From Rebecca billardiae RCC1528 (lineage: Eukaryota > Haptophyta), in NCBI GenBank assembly GCA_965240325.2, contig OZ251231.1:1426001-1490000 (forward strand): 64,000 bases of DNA. Reading direction: 5' to 3'. Of this stretch, positions 1-10,207 are shown piece by piece. Positions within the stretch are counted from its first letter, which is position 1. Each line of letters starts with the position of its first letter. A program made the position numbers and the translations under genes. The notes under the pieces are model-generated. The model saw only the letters and a list, made by a program, of their open reading frames with translations, ran no database searches and had not been told where the DNA came from.

Positions 1-3000
1 GTCCTCTGCGACCCCCACAAGAGAGACCAGCTCTCCGTCTGGGACCTGGAGCGCCTCACGCAGGTGTGCGTGATCCAGAACGACGTCAAGATGATCGCTC
101 ATCAGGTGCCGATCTCCATCGTGGACGGGCTGTGCCGCTGGGCTGTGTCCACGTGCGAGCAGAGGCGGCTCTACTTGTGGGACCTCTCCTCGGGCGCGTG
201 CGTGCGCTCGGTCGACGCCGACAGAGGCAGCGGCGTGACCAAGCTGACGCTCTCCGACGCCGATGGCGGCTGCCGCTGGGTGCTGTGCGGCACAGCCAAC
301 GGCCAGTTGGGGCTGTGGGACATGCAGGCGGGCGAGTGTGTGCGCACGCTCGAGGGCCACACGGGCGCGATCACAGAGCTGCAGTTCTCGAGCGCGGACG
401 GCGGCTGCCGCTGGGCGCTATCCGGATCGCAGGACGGCACTCTGCGGCTGTGGTCCCTCGCCATGCCCACCCGCGCTGCGCGCCCGATATGCGGGCTGCC
501 AGTGCGACCATGTGCTGGCGTGGTCGAGGCGATGGATGCGCTGAGGTGGGCAAGCGCGCGCGCGCGCAAGGCGCTCTCGGCCGCTCTGGACACGATTCGC
601 GCGCGCACCAACGGGAAGAGCCCGCCCGACGTCACGCTGATCAAGCGACGCGACGCGCTGCGTGCCGAGCTGTGCGCCGCCCTCGAGGCGCAGAGCGCTT
701 CGGCGCGAGCCGCGCTCGCCGACGCGCGCGCGCAGGCGGAGGCTCTGCGAGGCGAGGCGCGCGCGCTGCTCGCCGCGCTCGAGCTGAGCGAGACGGCCGC
801 GGAGCCGCTGGCGTCTGGGGCGACGCTGGCATCGTCGCTCTCCCTGTGCATCGGCCGCGCCATCCGCGCGCACGACCAGGCGTCAGCAGCTGACCTCGCT
901 GGGCGTGGGGCCGTGAGGGCCGCTTGGCACGCGGTGCACGCGGCGGTGGCGCTCGCCGCAGCCGCGGCGCACACCAGTCCAGGGAACTCGGCACTCGCGT
1001 CCGCGTGGGCGCGGGCCATCCCCATACTTCACGCGGCTGTGGCAGCGCCTGCGGCTGAGGCCTCGCTCGCCGACGTAGCTCTCGCCCACGCGAGCGCGTG
1101 CGACGAGCTCGCGGCCACGGCGGACGCCGCACGCGGCCTCGCTCGCGAGGTGGCCAGCGAGGCGGAGGCGGAGCTGCGCACGGCGCGCGCGCTGCCGACG
1201 ACTGAGATCGCGCACGGCCTGGAGCTTCGCGAGAGCGAAGGCGCGGCGCGCCGAGCGAGGCGCGCGCTCCGCGACGCACGGCGCACGCTGGAGGACGCGC
1301 ACGAGGACAGCGGCGACGTCGACGCGGCGCAGCGAGCGCTCGTCGACGCACGGCGCGCCGCGCAGCGCGCGCAGCGCGTACACGAGGCAGCCGTCGCGCG
1401 CCTCTTCGAGTGGGCTGCCGGACCGTTCCCCGAGCTGCCGGGCATTCTGCCTGAGATCTTTGGCGGCGGCGGGGAGGCGCTGCCGCCGGGCGCGCGCGCC
1501 GGCCTGCTGCACGGGCGCTCGCTCGAGCAGTACGAGCGCATCACGTGGCCCGACGGCGCGGAGCCGCCGCGTGGGCGGCACGAGGTGCTGCCGTGCACGT
1601 ACGCGGCCGAGCGCGTCGTGCTCAAGGCGTACCCGCTGGCGCGCGACTCGGAGCGGCGGGCGCTGGAGCGCGAGGCGGCCATCGTGCGCGCGCACCCGCA
1701 CCCACACGTCGCGCGCGTGCACGGCGTCTTCAGCTGCGCGCCCAGCGGCGCGGCTGAGTGGCGCGCGTACGTGCAGACGCCCCTCTACTCGGGCGGCGCG
1801 CTGAGCGGCTGGCTCGAGCGCGAAGCGACAGCGCCGCCCGAGGCTGTGCGCGGCGTGGCGCCCTGCGCGCTCCTCGACCCGAGCCATGCGCGCGTCGCCA
1901 CCACGCGCGTCTGCGCGCTGCGCCACCTCGTCGCCGCGCTCGCGCATCTGCACGCGCACGGCATCGTCCACGCCGACGTCAAGCTCGAGAACGCCTTTGT
2001 GCAGCTGCCGGGCGACGATGCGGCCCACTCCGCGCTCGGCGAGCGTGAGTGCTTCCGCGTGCTGCTTGGCGACTTTGACCTGGCGCGCGCCGAGGGCGGG
2101 CAGGAGGACGCAGCGGGCGTGACGACCCGCGCGCTCGCTGGGACGGATGGCCACATGGCGCCCGAGCTGCTCGTGCCCGGCGCGAGGGCGACGGCGGCGT
2201 CGGACGTGTTCGCGCTTGGCGTGTGCGTGCTGCGCGCGCTCGCCGCGGACGAGGCGACGCACGCCGCGGTGCTGCGCACCGCGGAGGGCGCACGCGCCGC
2301 CGCCGCCGCGCTTGGCGAGCCTCTCATCTGCGCCGCGCTGCACGAGTCAGCGCAACGCCGCCCGTCCGCTGCCGAGCTCCAGGCGGCGGCGATCTTCGGC
2401 GCGAGCGACGACGCGCTGCGCGAAGAGGCGGCGGCGCGCGCCGCGCGCGACGCAGAGGCCGCGCGGCTGCCGGCGCGGAGCTGCGCTGTGTGCCTGGACG
2501 AGCTGCTACCGGCTGAGCGCGGCATCGAGTGCGCGGCCGCGCACTTTGTCTGCGTGGAGTGCCTCTCTGCACACGTGCTCGCGTGCGCGCGCGCCGACGT
2601 GCACGGCGGAGGGGGCGCACGCCTCGATGCCGCCGGCGGCGTGCCGTGCGTCGAGCACGGCTGCGCGCACAGCTACCTGCCCGGAGCGCTCGCGCGCCAT
2701 TGCGCGCGCGCCTCCTTCGACGAGTACTGGTCCGCCCGCGAGTCCATCGCCGAGACGAGGATCGCAGCGCGCGTCGAGGCGGGCGTGGAGGCGCGCGTGC
2801 GCGCCGAGGCCGAGCGACTTGCACGCCTCCCGCCCGCGGAGCGCGAGCGAGCGCGGCACCGCGCGCACATCGTCGAGCACATCCTCACGCTCAAGTGCCC
2901 GCGCTGCGGCATGGCGTTTGCCGAGTGGCTCGACGGCGCGCTCGGGTTCGTCGGCTGCTGCGCGCTCGTCTGCGCGCGCGAGGCATGTGGCTGTCACTTC

Positions 3001-3312
3001 TGTGCCTTCTGCCTGGCGGACTGCGGCCGCGATGCGCACGCGCACGTGCGCAGCTGCGCATTCGGCAATGGCACGTACTTCACCTCCCGCGCGGCGTTCG
3101 AGGAGGCGCAGCGCTCGCGGCGCGTGCGCGCGATCCGCCAGTATCTGGACGACGACGTCGTGGGGGGGGCGGGCGCGCAGGGCGCGGCGGCGCAGCACCT
3201 TCTTTGTGCGCAGGTGGTCCATGATCTCGAGCAAGAGCTGCAAGACCTCCGCATCGACCCAGCCGACGTGAGCAGCCGTGCTGCTGCATCAGCATCATCG
3301 CGTCGTGGATGA
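1..3312 (+). CDS. WD40 - protein kinase - RING/IBR fusion protein (5' partial)
   Basis: The frame is open from base 1, so the gene starts left of the window; 1,103 codons are visible. Three or four WD40 repeats come first (bases 1-460; WD signatures SVWDLE, YLWDLS, GLWDMQ, RLWSL). An Ala/Arg/Glu-rich, probably coiled-coil segment follows (about 520-1450). A protein kinase domain spans about 1600-2400: the VAIK lysine is in VLKAY (near 1618), the catalytic loop reads HADVKLEN (1969), the Mg loop reads GDFDLAR (2071, DFD instead of DFG), and an APE motif lies near 2158. A RING-like CAVCLDEL cluster starts at 2482 and a second zinc cluster of IBR/RING2 type (CPRCGMAF, then FCAFCLADC) lies at 2896-3060. 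Catalytic Lys, Asp and Asn are present, so the kinase could be active. The fusion suggests one polypeptide that recruits, phosphorylates and ubiquitinates. The substrate is unknown. The family assignments are firm, the combined role is inferred. Confidence 0.85.
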   Translation, partial: VLCDPHKRDQLSVWDLERLTQVCVIQNDVKMIAHQVPISIVDGLCRWAVSTCEQRRLYLWDLSSGACVRSVDADRGSGVTKLTLSDADGGCRWVLCGTANGQLGLWDMQAGECVRTLEGHTGAITELQFSSADGGCRWALSGSQDGTLRLWSLAMPTRAARPICGLPVRPCAGVVEAMDALRWASARARKALSAALDTIRARTNGKSPPDVTLIKRRDALRAELCAALEAQSASARAALADARAQAEALRGEARALLAALELSETAAEPLASGATLASSLSLCIGRAIRAHDQASAADLAGRGAVRAAWHAVHAAVALAAAAAHTSPGNSALASAWARAIPILHAAVAAPAAEASLADVALAHASACDELAATADAARGLAREVASEAEAELRTARALPTTEIAHGLELRESEGAARRARRALRDARRTLEDAHEDSGDVDAAQRALVDARRAAQRAQRVHEAAVARLFEWAAGPFPELPGILPEIFGGGGEALPPGARAGLLHGRSLEQYERITWPDGAEPPRGRHEVLPCTYAAERVVLKAYPLARDSERRALEREAAIVRAHPHPHVARVHGVFSCAPSGAAEWRAYVQTPLYSGGALSGWLEREATAPPEAVRGVAPCALLDPSHARVATTRVCALRHLVAALAHLHAHGIVHADVKLENAFVQLPGDDAAHSALGERECFRVLLGDFDLARAEGGQEDAAGVTTRALAGTDGHMAPELLVPGARATAASDVFALGVCVLRALAADEATHAAVLRTAEGARAAAAALGEPLICAALHESAQRRPSAAELQAAAIFGASDDALREEAAARAARDAEAARLPARSCAVCLDELLPAERGIECAAAHFVCVECLSAHVLACARADVHGGGGARLDAAGGVPCVEHGCAHSYLPGALARHCARASFDEYWSARESIAETRIAARVEAGVEARVRAEAERLARLPPAERERARHRAHIVEHILTLKCPRCGMAFAEWLDGALGFVGCCALVCAREACGCHFCAFCLADCGRDAHAHVRSCAFGNGTYFTSRAAFEEAQRSRRVRAIRQYLDDDVVGGAGAQGAAAQHLLCAQVVHDLEQELQDLRIDPADVSSRAAASASSRRG

Positions 3313-3327
3313 GCTTGTGCGCGTCTC

Positions 3328-3408
3328 TGTACGGCGGTACAAAGTAAACTGTACGGCGGTACAAAGTAAACTGTACCACCGCCCTTGACTGTACGGTACA
3401 AAGTACAG
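3328..3408. repeat. 22-bp tandem repeat, two perfect copies plus a partial one
   Basis: The unit tgtacggcggtacaaagtaa + ac occurs at 3328-3349 and again at 3350-3371; a shortened derivative lies at 3390-3408. Each unit holds a gtac...gtac dyad. The repeat fills the 142-bp gap between the kinase gene stop and the start of the Sel1 gene, so it lies in the 5' region of the latter. Confidence 0.9.
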
Positions 3409-3454
3409 TGTACTTACAGTAGATGTGGCTGAATCGGAATCGATCTGCGCCGCG

Positions 3455-5062
3455 ATGGCGGGCGACGATGCCGGGGTGCGCATGCTCCGGCGCGCGGCGG
3501 GGCGGGGCGACGCACGTGCGACCTTCCTGCTGGCGAGGCGCACCGAATCGGGCGACGGCGTTGCACAGGACGTCGGCGAGGCGGTTCGCCTCTATGTTCT
3601 CGCTGCGAATCGCGGGTTTGCGCAAGCGCAGCAACGGGTGGGCGAGATTCACGCGGCCATGCTGAATTGGACAGAGGCCGCGCTCTGGTACGGGCTGGCG
3701 GCCGAGCAGGGCTACGCAGCTGCGCAATTCGACCTGGGCATGTGCTACAAACGAGGCGAGGGCGTGCAGCAGGATATGGCCGAGGCGGTGCGCTTGTACC
3801 GGCTGGCGGCAGAGCAGGGCTACGGAGTTGCGCAGTACAACCTGGGCGTGTGCTACGCACGAGGTGAGGGCGTGCCGCAGGAGATGGCCGAGGCGGTGCG
3901 CTGGTCCCGGCTGGCGGCCGAGCAGGGCTACGCAGCTGCGCAGTACATCCTGGGCAGGTGCTACGCACGAGGCGAGGGCGTGCCACATGATATGGCCGAG
4001 GCGGTGCGCTGGTACCGGCTGGCGGCAGAGCAGGGCTCCGCAGTTGCGCAGTACAACCTGGGCGTGTGCTACGCACGAGGTGAGGGCGTGCCGCAGGAGA
4101 TGGCCGAGGCTGCGCGCTGGTACCGGCTGGCGGCCGAGCAGGGCGATGCACGTGCGCAGATTACCCTGGGCGGGTACTACGCAACAGGCCAAGGCGTGCC
4201 GCAGGATATGGCCGAGGCGGTGCGCTTGTACCGGCTGGCGGCCGAGCAGGGCGATGCACGTGCGCAGTTCAGCCTGGGCGTGTGCTTTGAACTAGGCAAG
4301 GGCGTGCCGCAGGATATGGCCGAGGCGGTGCGCTGGTACCGGCTGGCGGCCGAGCAGGGCTACGCAGGTGGGCAGAACGACCTGGGCAGGTGCCACGAAC
4401 AAGGCGAGGGCGTGCCGCAGGATATGGCCGAGGCGGTGCGCTGGTACCGGCTGGCGGCCGAGCAGGGCTACGCAGGTGGGCAGAACAACCTGGGCAGGTG
4501 CCACGAACTAGGCGAGGGCGTGCCGCAGGATATGGCCGAGGCGGTGCGCTGGTACCGGCTGGCGGCCGAGCAGGGCTACGCAGGTGGGCAGAACAACCTG
4601 GGCGTGTGCTACGCACGAGGCGAGGGCGTGCCGCAGGATATGGCCGAGGCGGTGCGCTGGTACCGGCTGGCCATCGACGGCGGCCAGCGACATGCCCACT
4701 TGGGATTGGCGCGCCTGCTGCTTGCAGGCGGGGCCGTGCAGCGCGACGTGGCGGAGGGAGTGCGGCTGCTGCGCCGCGGGCACGAGCTTGACAGCTCCGT
4801 GGTGGATCCGAGCGAGGTGCTCGGCGACTGTGCCGGAGATCGCGAAGTGGTAGCTGCGTGCTGCATGATGTGCGCCAAGTCGGGCCGTGGCGTGAAGAAG
4901 TGCGAGCGGTGCCTCGTGGCGGTCTTCTGCTGTCGCGAGCACCTGCGGAGCGCGTGGAAAATGCACAAGCCGCACTGCACGGAGTGGCGCGCCGCGGCGG
5001 CGGTGATGACTACAGCTGCGAACCAGACCGAGGCTGCTGCCGACGATGACGACTGCTCATGA
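3455..5062 (+). CDS. Sel1-like repeat protein with C-terminal MYND zinc finger
   Basis: This is a protein of about 535 residues. It has roughly twelve Sel1-like (TPR-related) repeats of 36 residues with the pattern AEAVRWYRLAAEQGYA..Q..LG.CY..GEGVPQDM, followed by a MYND-type zinc finger near the C-terminus (CMMC...CERC...FCCREH...H...C, about bases 4860-4985). Sel1 repeats form alpha-solenoid adaptor scaffolds; MYND fingers bind proline-containing peptides. I chose ATG 3455 (MAGDDAG); an in-frame GTG lies at 3425 and an out-of-frame ATG at 3423. The central repeats are almost identical as 108-bp DNA units, which implies recent expansion. This domain pair is common in large families in haptophytes and other algae. 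The partner is unknown. Confidence 0.85.
   Translation: MAGDDAGVRMLRRAAGRGDARATFLLARRTESGDGVAQDVGEAVRLYVLAANRGFAQAQQRVGEIHAAMLNWTEAALWYGLAAEQGYAAAQFDLGMCYKRGEGVQQDMAEAVRLYRLAAEQGYGVAQYNLGVCYARGEGVPQEMAEAVRWSRLAAEQGYAAAQYILGRCYARGEGVPHDMAEAVRWYRLAAEQGSAVAQYNLGVCYARGEGVPQEMAEAARWYRLAAEQGDARAQITLGGYYATGQGVPQDMAEAVRLYRLAAEQGDARAQFSLGVCFELGKGVPQDMAEAVRWYRLAAEQGYAGGQNDLGRCHEQGEGVPQDMAEAVRWYRLAAEQGYAGGQNNLGRCHELGEGVPQDMAEAVRWYRLAAEQGYAGGQNNLGVCYARGEGVPQDMAEAVRWYRLAIDGGQRHAHLGLARLLLAGGAVQRDVAEGVRLLRRGHELDSSVVDPSEVLGDCAGDREVVAACCMMCAKSGRGVKKCERCLVAVFCCREHLRSAWKMHKPHCTEWRAAAAVMTTAANQTEAAADDDDCS
3674..4680 (+). repeat. 108-bp coding tandem repeat (Sel1 units)
   Basis: About nine to ten in-frame 108-bp units encode the Sel1 repeats. 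The last three or four units (from about 4310) differ by only a few bases, so copy number may vary between alleles. Confidence 0.85.
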
Positions 5063-5634
5063 TCGGCTTGAGCTGCAAGCGTTTGCTGCGCATGGACGGA
5101 CTCGGTCCGGTTGGCGGGAGGCGGGCACGTCCCGGTGTCGCCTGTCGGGCAAGAGGAGGCGGCACAGATCTGACAGGACCTCACGCCCCGGGCTCACGGC
5201 GGCAGGACGCAGTCCATGAGGCACGGCACGAGTCCGGCAACCACTGGCCCCGGGGGCGGGCGGGCGGCTGGCTAGTGGCTGGGCGGTGCCCTGCATGCAC
5301 GGCAAGGTGCCGACGAAGGACCGAAGGTGCGCACCGCCAAAGCAGGCGGGCGCAGTATATAGCTACTATACAGCTGACGACAGCCGTCGGAGCCGGCGCG
5401 ACTCGGAGCGGCGAGTCGGAGCACTCGGAGCCGGCCGGCTGATGGCCGGCTGACGCTGACAACGTCACCGGCTGTCCGGCTGACGATAGATATACGTGAT
5501 GATGACTTGTTCGTCACTATATATGGGGGTACTTGACAGGTTACTTGTTGTCCGACGCGCGGCTGGTCGTCAGCCGTCTCAGCTGACTGTCTTAGGACTG
5601 CTGGGTCGGTCTCAGCAGACTCCGACGGTTAAAC
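5063..5634. other. Intergenic region, convergent gene ends
   Basis: This 570-bp gap separates the convergent ends of the Sel1-MYND and NYN-INSIG genes. I see no convincing coding frame, RNA gene or element. It contains short imperfect direct repeats of ccggctga(t/c) around 5430-5490 and AT-rich spots near 5355-5370 and 5515-5525. Confidence 0.6.
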
Positions 5635-7173
5635 TTAATCCTCGGCCAGGGCCGCACGGAGGCACCGCGCGAGCGAGCCGACGGCGGGCGCGCCGCCAAA
5701 GTACACGAGCGGGATCCACCAGTCGATGCCGTAGAAGTCGGCGTCGACGTACTCGTACAGCCGCCCGGCGCCGCCGAGCAGCAGCGGCGCGCCGTTGATG
5801 AGGCCGAGCTCGATCAGCGGGCCTCCCACCGCGGTCGCCACGCCGACAGCGGCGCCGACGAGGGTGCGGTCGAAGAGCCACCACGAGGCGAGCGCGCTCG
5901 CGCCGAGCACGCCGCCCACCACGCCCACGTCGCGCACGCCGCTCGCCCACAGCAGCCCCGAGAGCCAGTACTGCGCGGTGAAGAAGCTGATGGCGCGCAG
6001 CGTGTGCGGCGCGCTCGGCGCAGGCAGCACGGGGCGCGTGCGCGTCGAGCCGTCTCCTGGCGTGGCGGTCGCGGCGTCGAGGCCGACGTACAGCCCGCCG
6101 ATCAGCACCGCCGCGAGCGCGAAGAGCGGCGGCACCCACAGCGCGGTGTGCAGCTCGCCGTCCGCCGCGCAGTACCACCGGCCGAGCGGCAGGCTCAGCG
6201 CCAGGGGCGGGTAATATCGGAGTACGCCGAATGCGCCGTGGTAGCCGTCCAGGCACGGGCCGAGGAGCGCGCCGCACACGGCGAGGAGCGGGAGCAGCCG
6301 CGGGGTGGAGAGGGCGGCCAGCGCCGCGCCGCTCGGCGAGCCAGCCTCGCCCTCGCCGCCGGACGGCGCGGGAGGCCCCGTGGGCGAGCGCGCGCCGCCG
6401 GAGCCTAGCATGCTCACAGCAGCGCGCGCGCGGCGCGCGCGCGCGTTGCTGCGCGCCACCGCCGCGGTGGCTGGCGGCGGCGGCGGAGTCGGCAGCTGGC
6501 CGCGACCGAGGTGGTTTACCAGCTCGTGCAGCACGCGCGACCCGTCCGAAGCACGCGCCGCTTCAGCCGCCGAGACGAGCGGCGGCGTGGGGGCGCGCAC
6601 GGCGGCGGCAAAGGCGTGCGCGCCCACCGCGGCCACGCAGCCGCACGCGCGCAGGAGGCCCTGGTCGGAGCTCACCACGCGTGGGGCCGCGCGCGCGCGC
6701 GCGGCGAGCCAGCGCGCGCTCGCGGCGAGCACGTCGTCCGCGCTGTGCGCAGGCCCCGCGCGCACCACCGCGACGCGCGCGCCGTCGGCTGCGCCCGCCA
6801 CCAGCTGCGCACGCAGCGCGTCGCCTCCGTCAAACGCGACGAGGATGCGCTCGGGCAGGCGCGCGCGCGCGGACCACGCGCTGAGGTGCGCGACCAGCTC
6901 ATCCTCGCGAAGCCTGAACGACGTCGCGCCGAGCACGTTCGTCCCATCGACGAGCAGCGCGGGCTCGTCGGCGCTGAGCGCGAGCGCGCGCCGCACCTTT
7001 GCCTGCAGCCGCGTCGAGCCGCCGCGGCCGCCGATGAGAGGCACCGCGGGGCTCGCCGGCGGCGTACGCGAGTGTGGGCGCGACACGCGCGAGCGCAGCG
7101 CTGGGCGCGCGCCGAGCGCGCTGCTCGCCGCGCCGCAGAGCAGGGCGATGACGACGACCACGCCACGCGTCAT
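5635..7173 (-). CDS. NYN (YacP-like) nuclease domain fused to INSIG-like membrane domain
   Basis: 512 residues. An N-terminal hydrophobic stretch (MTRGVVVVIALLCGAASSALG) looks like a signal peptide or the first part of a plastid-targeting leader. Residues about 70-200 carry the NYN/YacP signature: LLVDGTNVLGA (76-79), VAFDGGD, SADDVL and VVSSDQGLL supply the acidic metal-binding residues. NYN proteins of this type are RNA-cleaving, and plant homologues are plastidial. After a Pro/Ala linker, residues about 290-505 match INSIG: LWVPP..ALAAVLIGGLY, ASWWLFDRT, LYEYVDADFYGIDWWIP and YFGGAPAVGSLAR, with several membrane segments. INSIG proteins retain sterol regulators in the ER. The two domains lie in one uninterrupted frame. 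Met255 (base 6411) could start an independent INSIG product, so two genes or a spliced pair remain possible. Confidence 0.75.
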   Translation of the reverse strand: MTRGVVVVIALLCGAASSALGARPALRSRVSRPHSRTPPASPAVPLIGGRGGSTRLQAKVRRALALSADEPALLVDGTNVLGATSFRLREDELVAHLSAWSARARLPERILVAFDGGDALRAQLVAGAADGARVAVVRAGPAHSADDVLAASARWLAARARAAPRVVSSDQGLLRACGCVAAVGAHAFAAAVRAPTPPLVSAAEAARASDGSRVLHELVNHLGRGQLPTPPPPPATAAVARSNARARRARAAVSMLGSGGARSPTGPPAPSGGEGEAGSPSGAALAALSTPRLLPLLAVCGALLGPCLDGYHGAFGVLRYYPPLALSLPLGRWYCAADGELHTALWVPPLFALAAVLIGGLYVGLDAATATPGDGSTRTRPVLPAPSAPHTLRAISFFTAQYWLSGLLWASGVRDVGVVGGVLGASALASWWLFDRTLVGAAVGVATAVGGPLIELGLINGAPLLLGGAGRLYEYVDADFYGIDWWIPLVYFGGAPAVGSLARCLRAALAED

Positions 7174-7411
7174 CGTCGCGACTGGCGAGCGAACGATGGC
7201 GGCGCGATGATCTTGTGTGCTGCATGCGCCAGGAAAATAAAGAATTTCCGGGTGCTTCTTTCAAGAGAGCGAGGTGTGGGCGCCGCCCCGCGCCGCGGCC
7301 TGCTCGCACAGGCGCGCGCCGCGATCGCCATCGCGCGCGCCGACGCCGAGGCCGGCCGCGCGCACTATATATTTAACTGACTACTATAGTTACTGCTGCT
7401 TAAACTACTGT
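7174..7411. other. Short intergenic region between two minus-strand genes
   Basis: The gap lies upstream of the NYN-INSIG gene and downstream of the calpain-like gene. It has an A/T-rich spot (tatatatttaactgac near 7364) in otherwise very GC-rich sequence; no gene was seen. Confidence 0.5.
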
Positions 7412-10176
7412 CTACTCATCTGACAGCTCCTTGCGCAGGTACGCCATGCGCGCGTCGATGGTGCTCTCGATGTCAGCCAGCCTGCCGAGCATGCGCTGCA
7501 TCGGGCACTTGTTGCAGTCATGCGCACACGCGTCGCAGCCGTCGGGCCCTGCGGCGCCGACGCGGCCGAGCGCGTGGCCGCCCGCGCTGTGCACGGCGAG
7601 GCTGAAGCTGAGCGGCTCCACCGCGGGGCTCGGTGCCGGGTCGGGCGCCTCTGCGCCGCGCTCAGTGCCGTCGTGCCCCCTCGGCGTCCGCGCCAGCGCC
7701 ACGTGGATACCGTCGAGCCCCGACGGTGGCGGGTCGGCCGGCCCGCTGCCTCCGTCCGCGCCCGCGTCCGCACCGCCGCTGCCGAGACTGGCGGCGGCGC
7801 CGTCGGTGCCGCCGGCAGCCTCGGCGCCGAGCGCTGAGCGCAGCACAAAGGGCACGATCACCATCGCCGTGCTCGGAGCCAGCGCGTGCAGCTCGAGCGA
7901 CACCGGTGTGCCCTCGCCGCCCCCCAGCGCGCTTGCGAGCATCCTCGGCACGCGCCCCATCTGCCCCTGTGGCAGCAGCGCCCTCCCGGCGCGCTGCGCC
8001 TCGAGCGCAGCCAAGCCGAGCCGCACGCACGGGCGCGCGGCGGGCGCGGGCGCGCCCGGGGCGAGCGGGTCGCGGAGGGCGAGCTCGATGACGATCGGGC
8101 CGCCGTGCGGCACGACCAGCTCGTACTGCGGGTTGTCGAAGAAGCTGGGCTCGCTCGGAGGGCCGCCGTCGGTGCCGGGCGGCACCCAGGCGCCGCGCTC
8201 GGATGAGGCGTGCCACGCGCGCGGCGCCTGCACGGCCACCGCGCGCGCGTCACCACCGCCGCGGCCGTCGTCTGCGCACACGTCGAGCTCAAGGAGCAGG
8301 GCGTGCGGCGGGGGTGGCGTGAGCAGGCGGGGCAGCACGACGCACTCGACGACCTCCGCCTCCTCCGCGCCGCCCACGCCGCGCGCCGTGTGCGCCCACG
8401 CCCGCGGAGCAGCAGCCTCGCCCGCGCCGCCGCGCGGCGCTGCGGGCGGCTCGGTGCCGCCGCTGCGCTCTGCGTCACGCGCCGGCCAGAGGAGCAGCGA
8501 GGTGCTCGCCTCAGCGAGCGGCGGCGGCTCGGCGCGCGGCGTGAGGAGCGCGCCCCTCTCGTCCACACCCGCCTGCGCCCAGCTCGCCTCGCGCCACGCC
8601 TCGGCCGACGTCTCAGCCGCCAGTCCGGCCGGCACCGCCGCTTCGGCCGCAGCGGCGCGGCCCTGGCTACGCCCGCCACCGTCACCGCCCGCGCCTCCGG
8701 CTGCAATCGCCGCCGCCCCGACCATCGAGCCGCCCTCGGCGAGCACGGGCGCGCGCTGCGACGCGAGGATGCGCAGCGCGGGCGCCGCGTGCGTGCCGCC
8801 CGCCAGCGCGCTCAGCGGGCGGCACACCACGACGCCCAGCTCGAGGGGAGCGGAGAAGAAGCGGGCGGCGCCGTCGCGCGGCCGCGCGCGCACGCTCACG
8901 CGCACGCGCGCGCCCGCGGCCGCTCGCACCGCCCACTGCGGCGCTGCCTCCGCGCCGCGCGCCGGCTCATCCCACGCGGCGCGTGCGCACGCGCGGGTCC
9001 ACGTCTGGGCCTGCGTGTGCGCGAGCACCACTTCGTCAAAGTGCGTGACGAAATCCTCGTAGCTCAGCCAGGTGCTCTGCGCGTCTGCGGGCGAGGCGCG
9101 CAGCAGCTGGCGCAGCCGCGCGCTCCAGCGGCCGCCGTCGTCCGCCGACCACGGGCCGTGCCAGTCTGCGCGCGGCGCGCCGTCCGCGCGCCGGGCGTCC
9201 GCGTACCGTCCACGCAGGCGGAGGAGGCGGCCTGCGCCCGCCACCTCGCCCCCCGCCACGACGGCGTACACGCGCCCCGCGCACAGCCCGTGCCGCTCCG
9301 CAGCGCTGCCCGGCGCCACGCGCGCGCCCACGACCGCCTCCGCACCGGACGCCCACAGCGCGAGCAGCTGGACCCACAGCAGCTCGTGCGCGCCCCTCGG
9401 CGCGGGCTGCTCGGGCGCAAGAGCGTCGGCGAGCGCGGGCGCCGCGCCGGCGTGGGCGGCAGCCGGCGTGGCGGCGGCGGCGCCGGGCGCGCCAGCGTCC
9501 GCCCCGTCCAGCGCGGGCGCGCCGTGCGCGCCCGCCGCCGCCGCGCGCGGCTCGGGTGCCGCAGCGGGCGCGCGCGGAACGGGGACTGAGCGAGCATCGC
9601 CGCCTGTGAGAAGGCGCAGCGCGGCGTGCGGATGCGCGCCGAGAGCGCCGTCGGCACACGGCAACGAGTACCCGCCGTAGTACTTGGCCACCGCCTTCTC
9701 CAGAATGGCGGCCCACAGCGCGGCGCGCGCGGCGGTGGTGTCCGTGGCGCCGCCCGCGGCAGCCGCGCGCGCCGCGCCGGCGCCGCGTCGCGCGCCCAGC
9801 GGCAGCAGCCCGAGGCAGAGCGGCTCCCCGGTGCGAGCGTCGTGCGGCAGCCTGTCGTCCACGGCGACGAGCGCGCACTCGTCCTCCTCCTCCGCGCCCG
9901 CCCGCGCCAGCGCGCGCGGGTACAGCCGCACCACGTACAGCCCGTGGTGTGCGTGCGCGCTGTGCACGATCGCGCGCCGGACGAGCTGAGGCGCCGCGCC
10001 GCCGAGCAGCGTCAGAGCCTCGTGCAGAGAGGCGTCGCGCCGCGCGCGCGCCGCTGCACGGCCGGAGAGGGGCGGCACAGGGGCGAGCGCGTCATGCGGC
10101 TCTTCGCCCGCGTCTCCGAACAGCGCCGTCCCGCGCGGCGGCCGCCACCACTCGACCTCCCGCCCCGCCGCCGCCT

Positions 10177-10207
<31 letters not shown>

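Noticed and set aside
883-2343. 486-codon minus-strand frame
   Set aside because: Shadow of the kinase coding region; no domain and Arg/Ala-rich.
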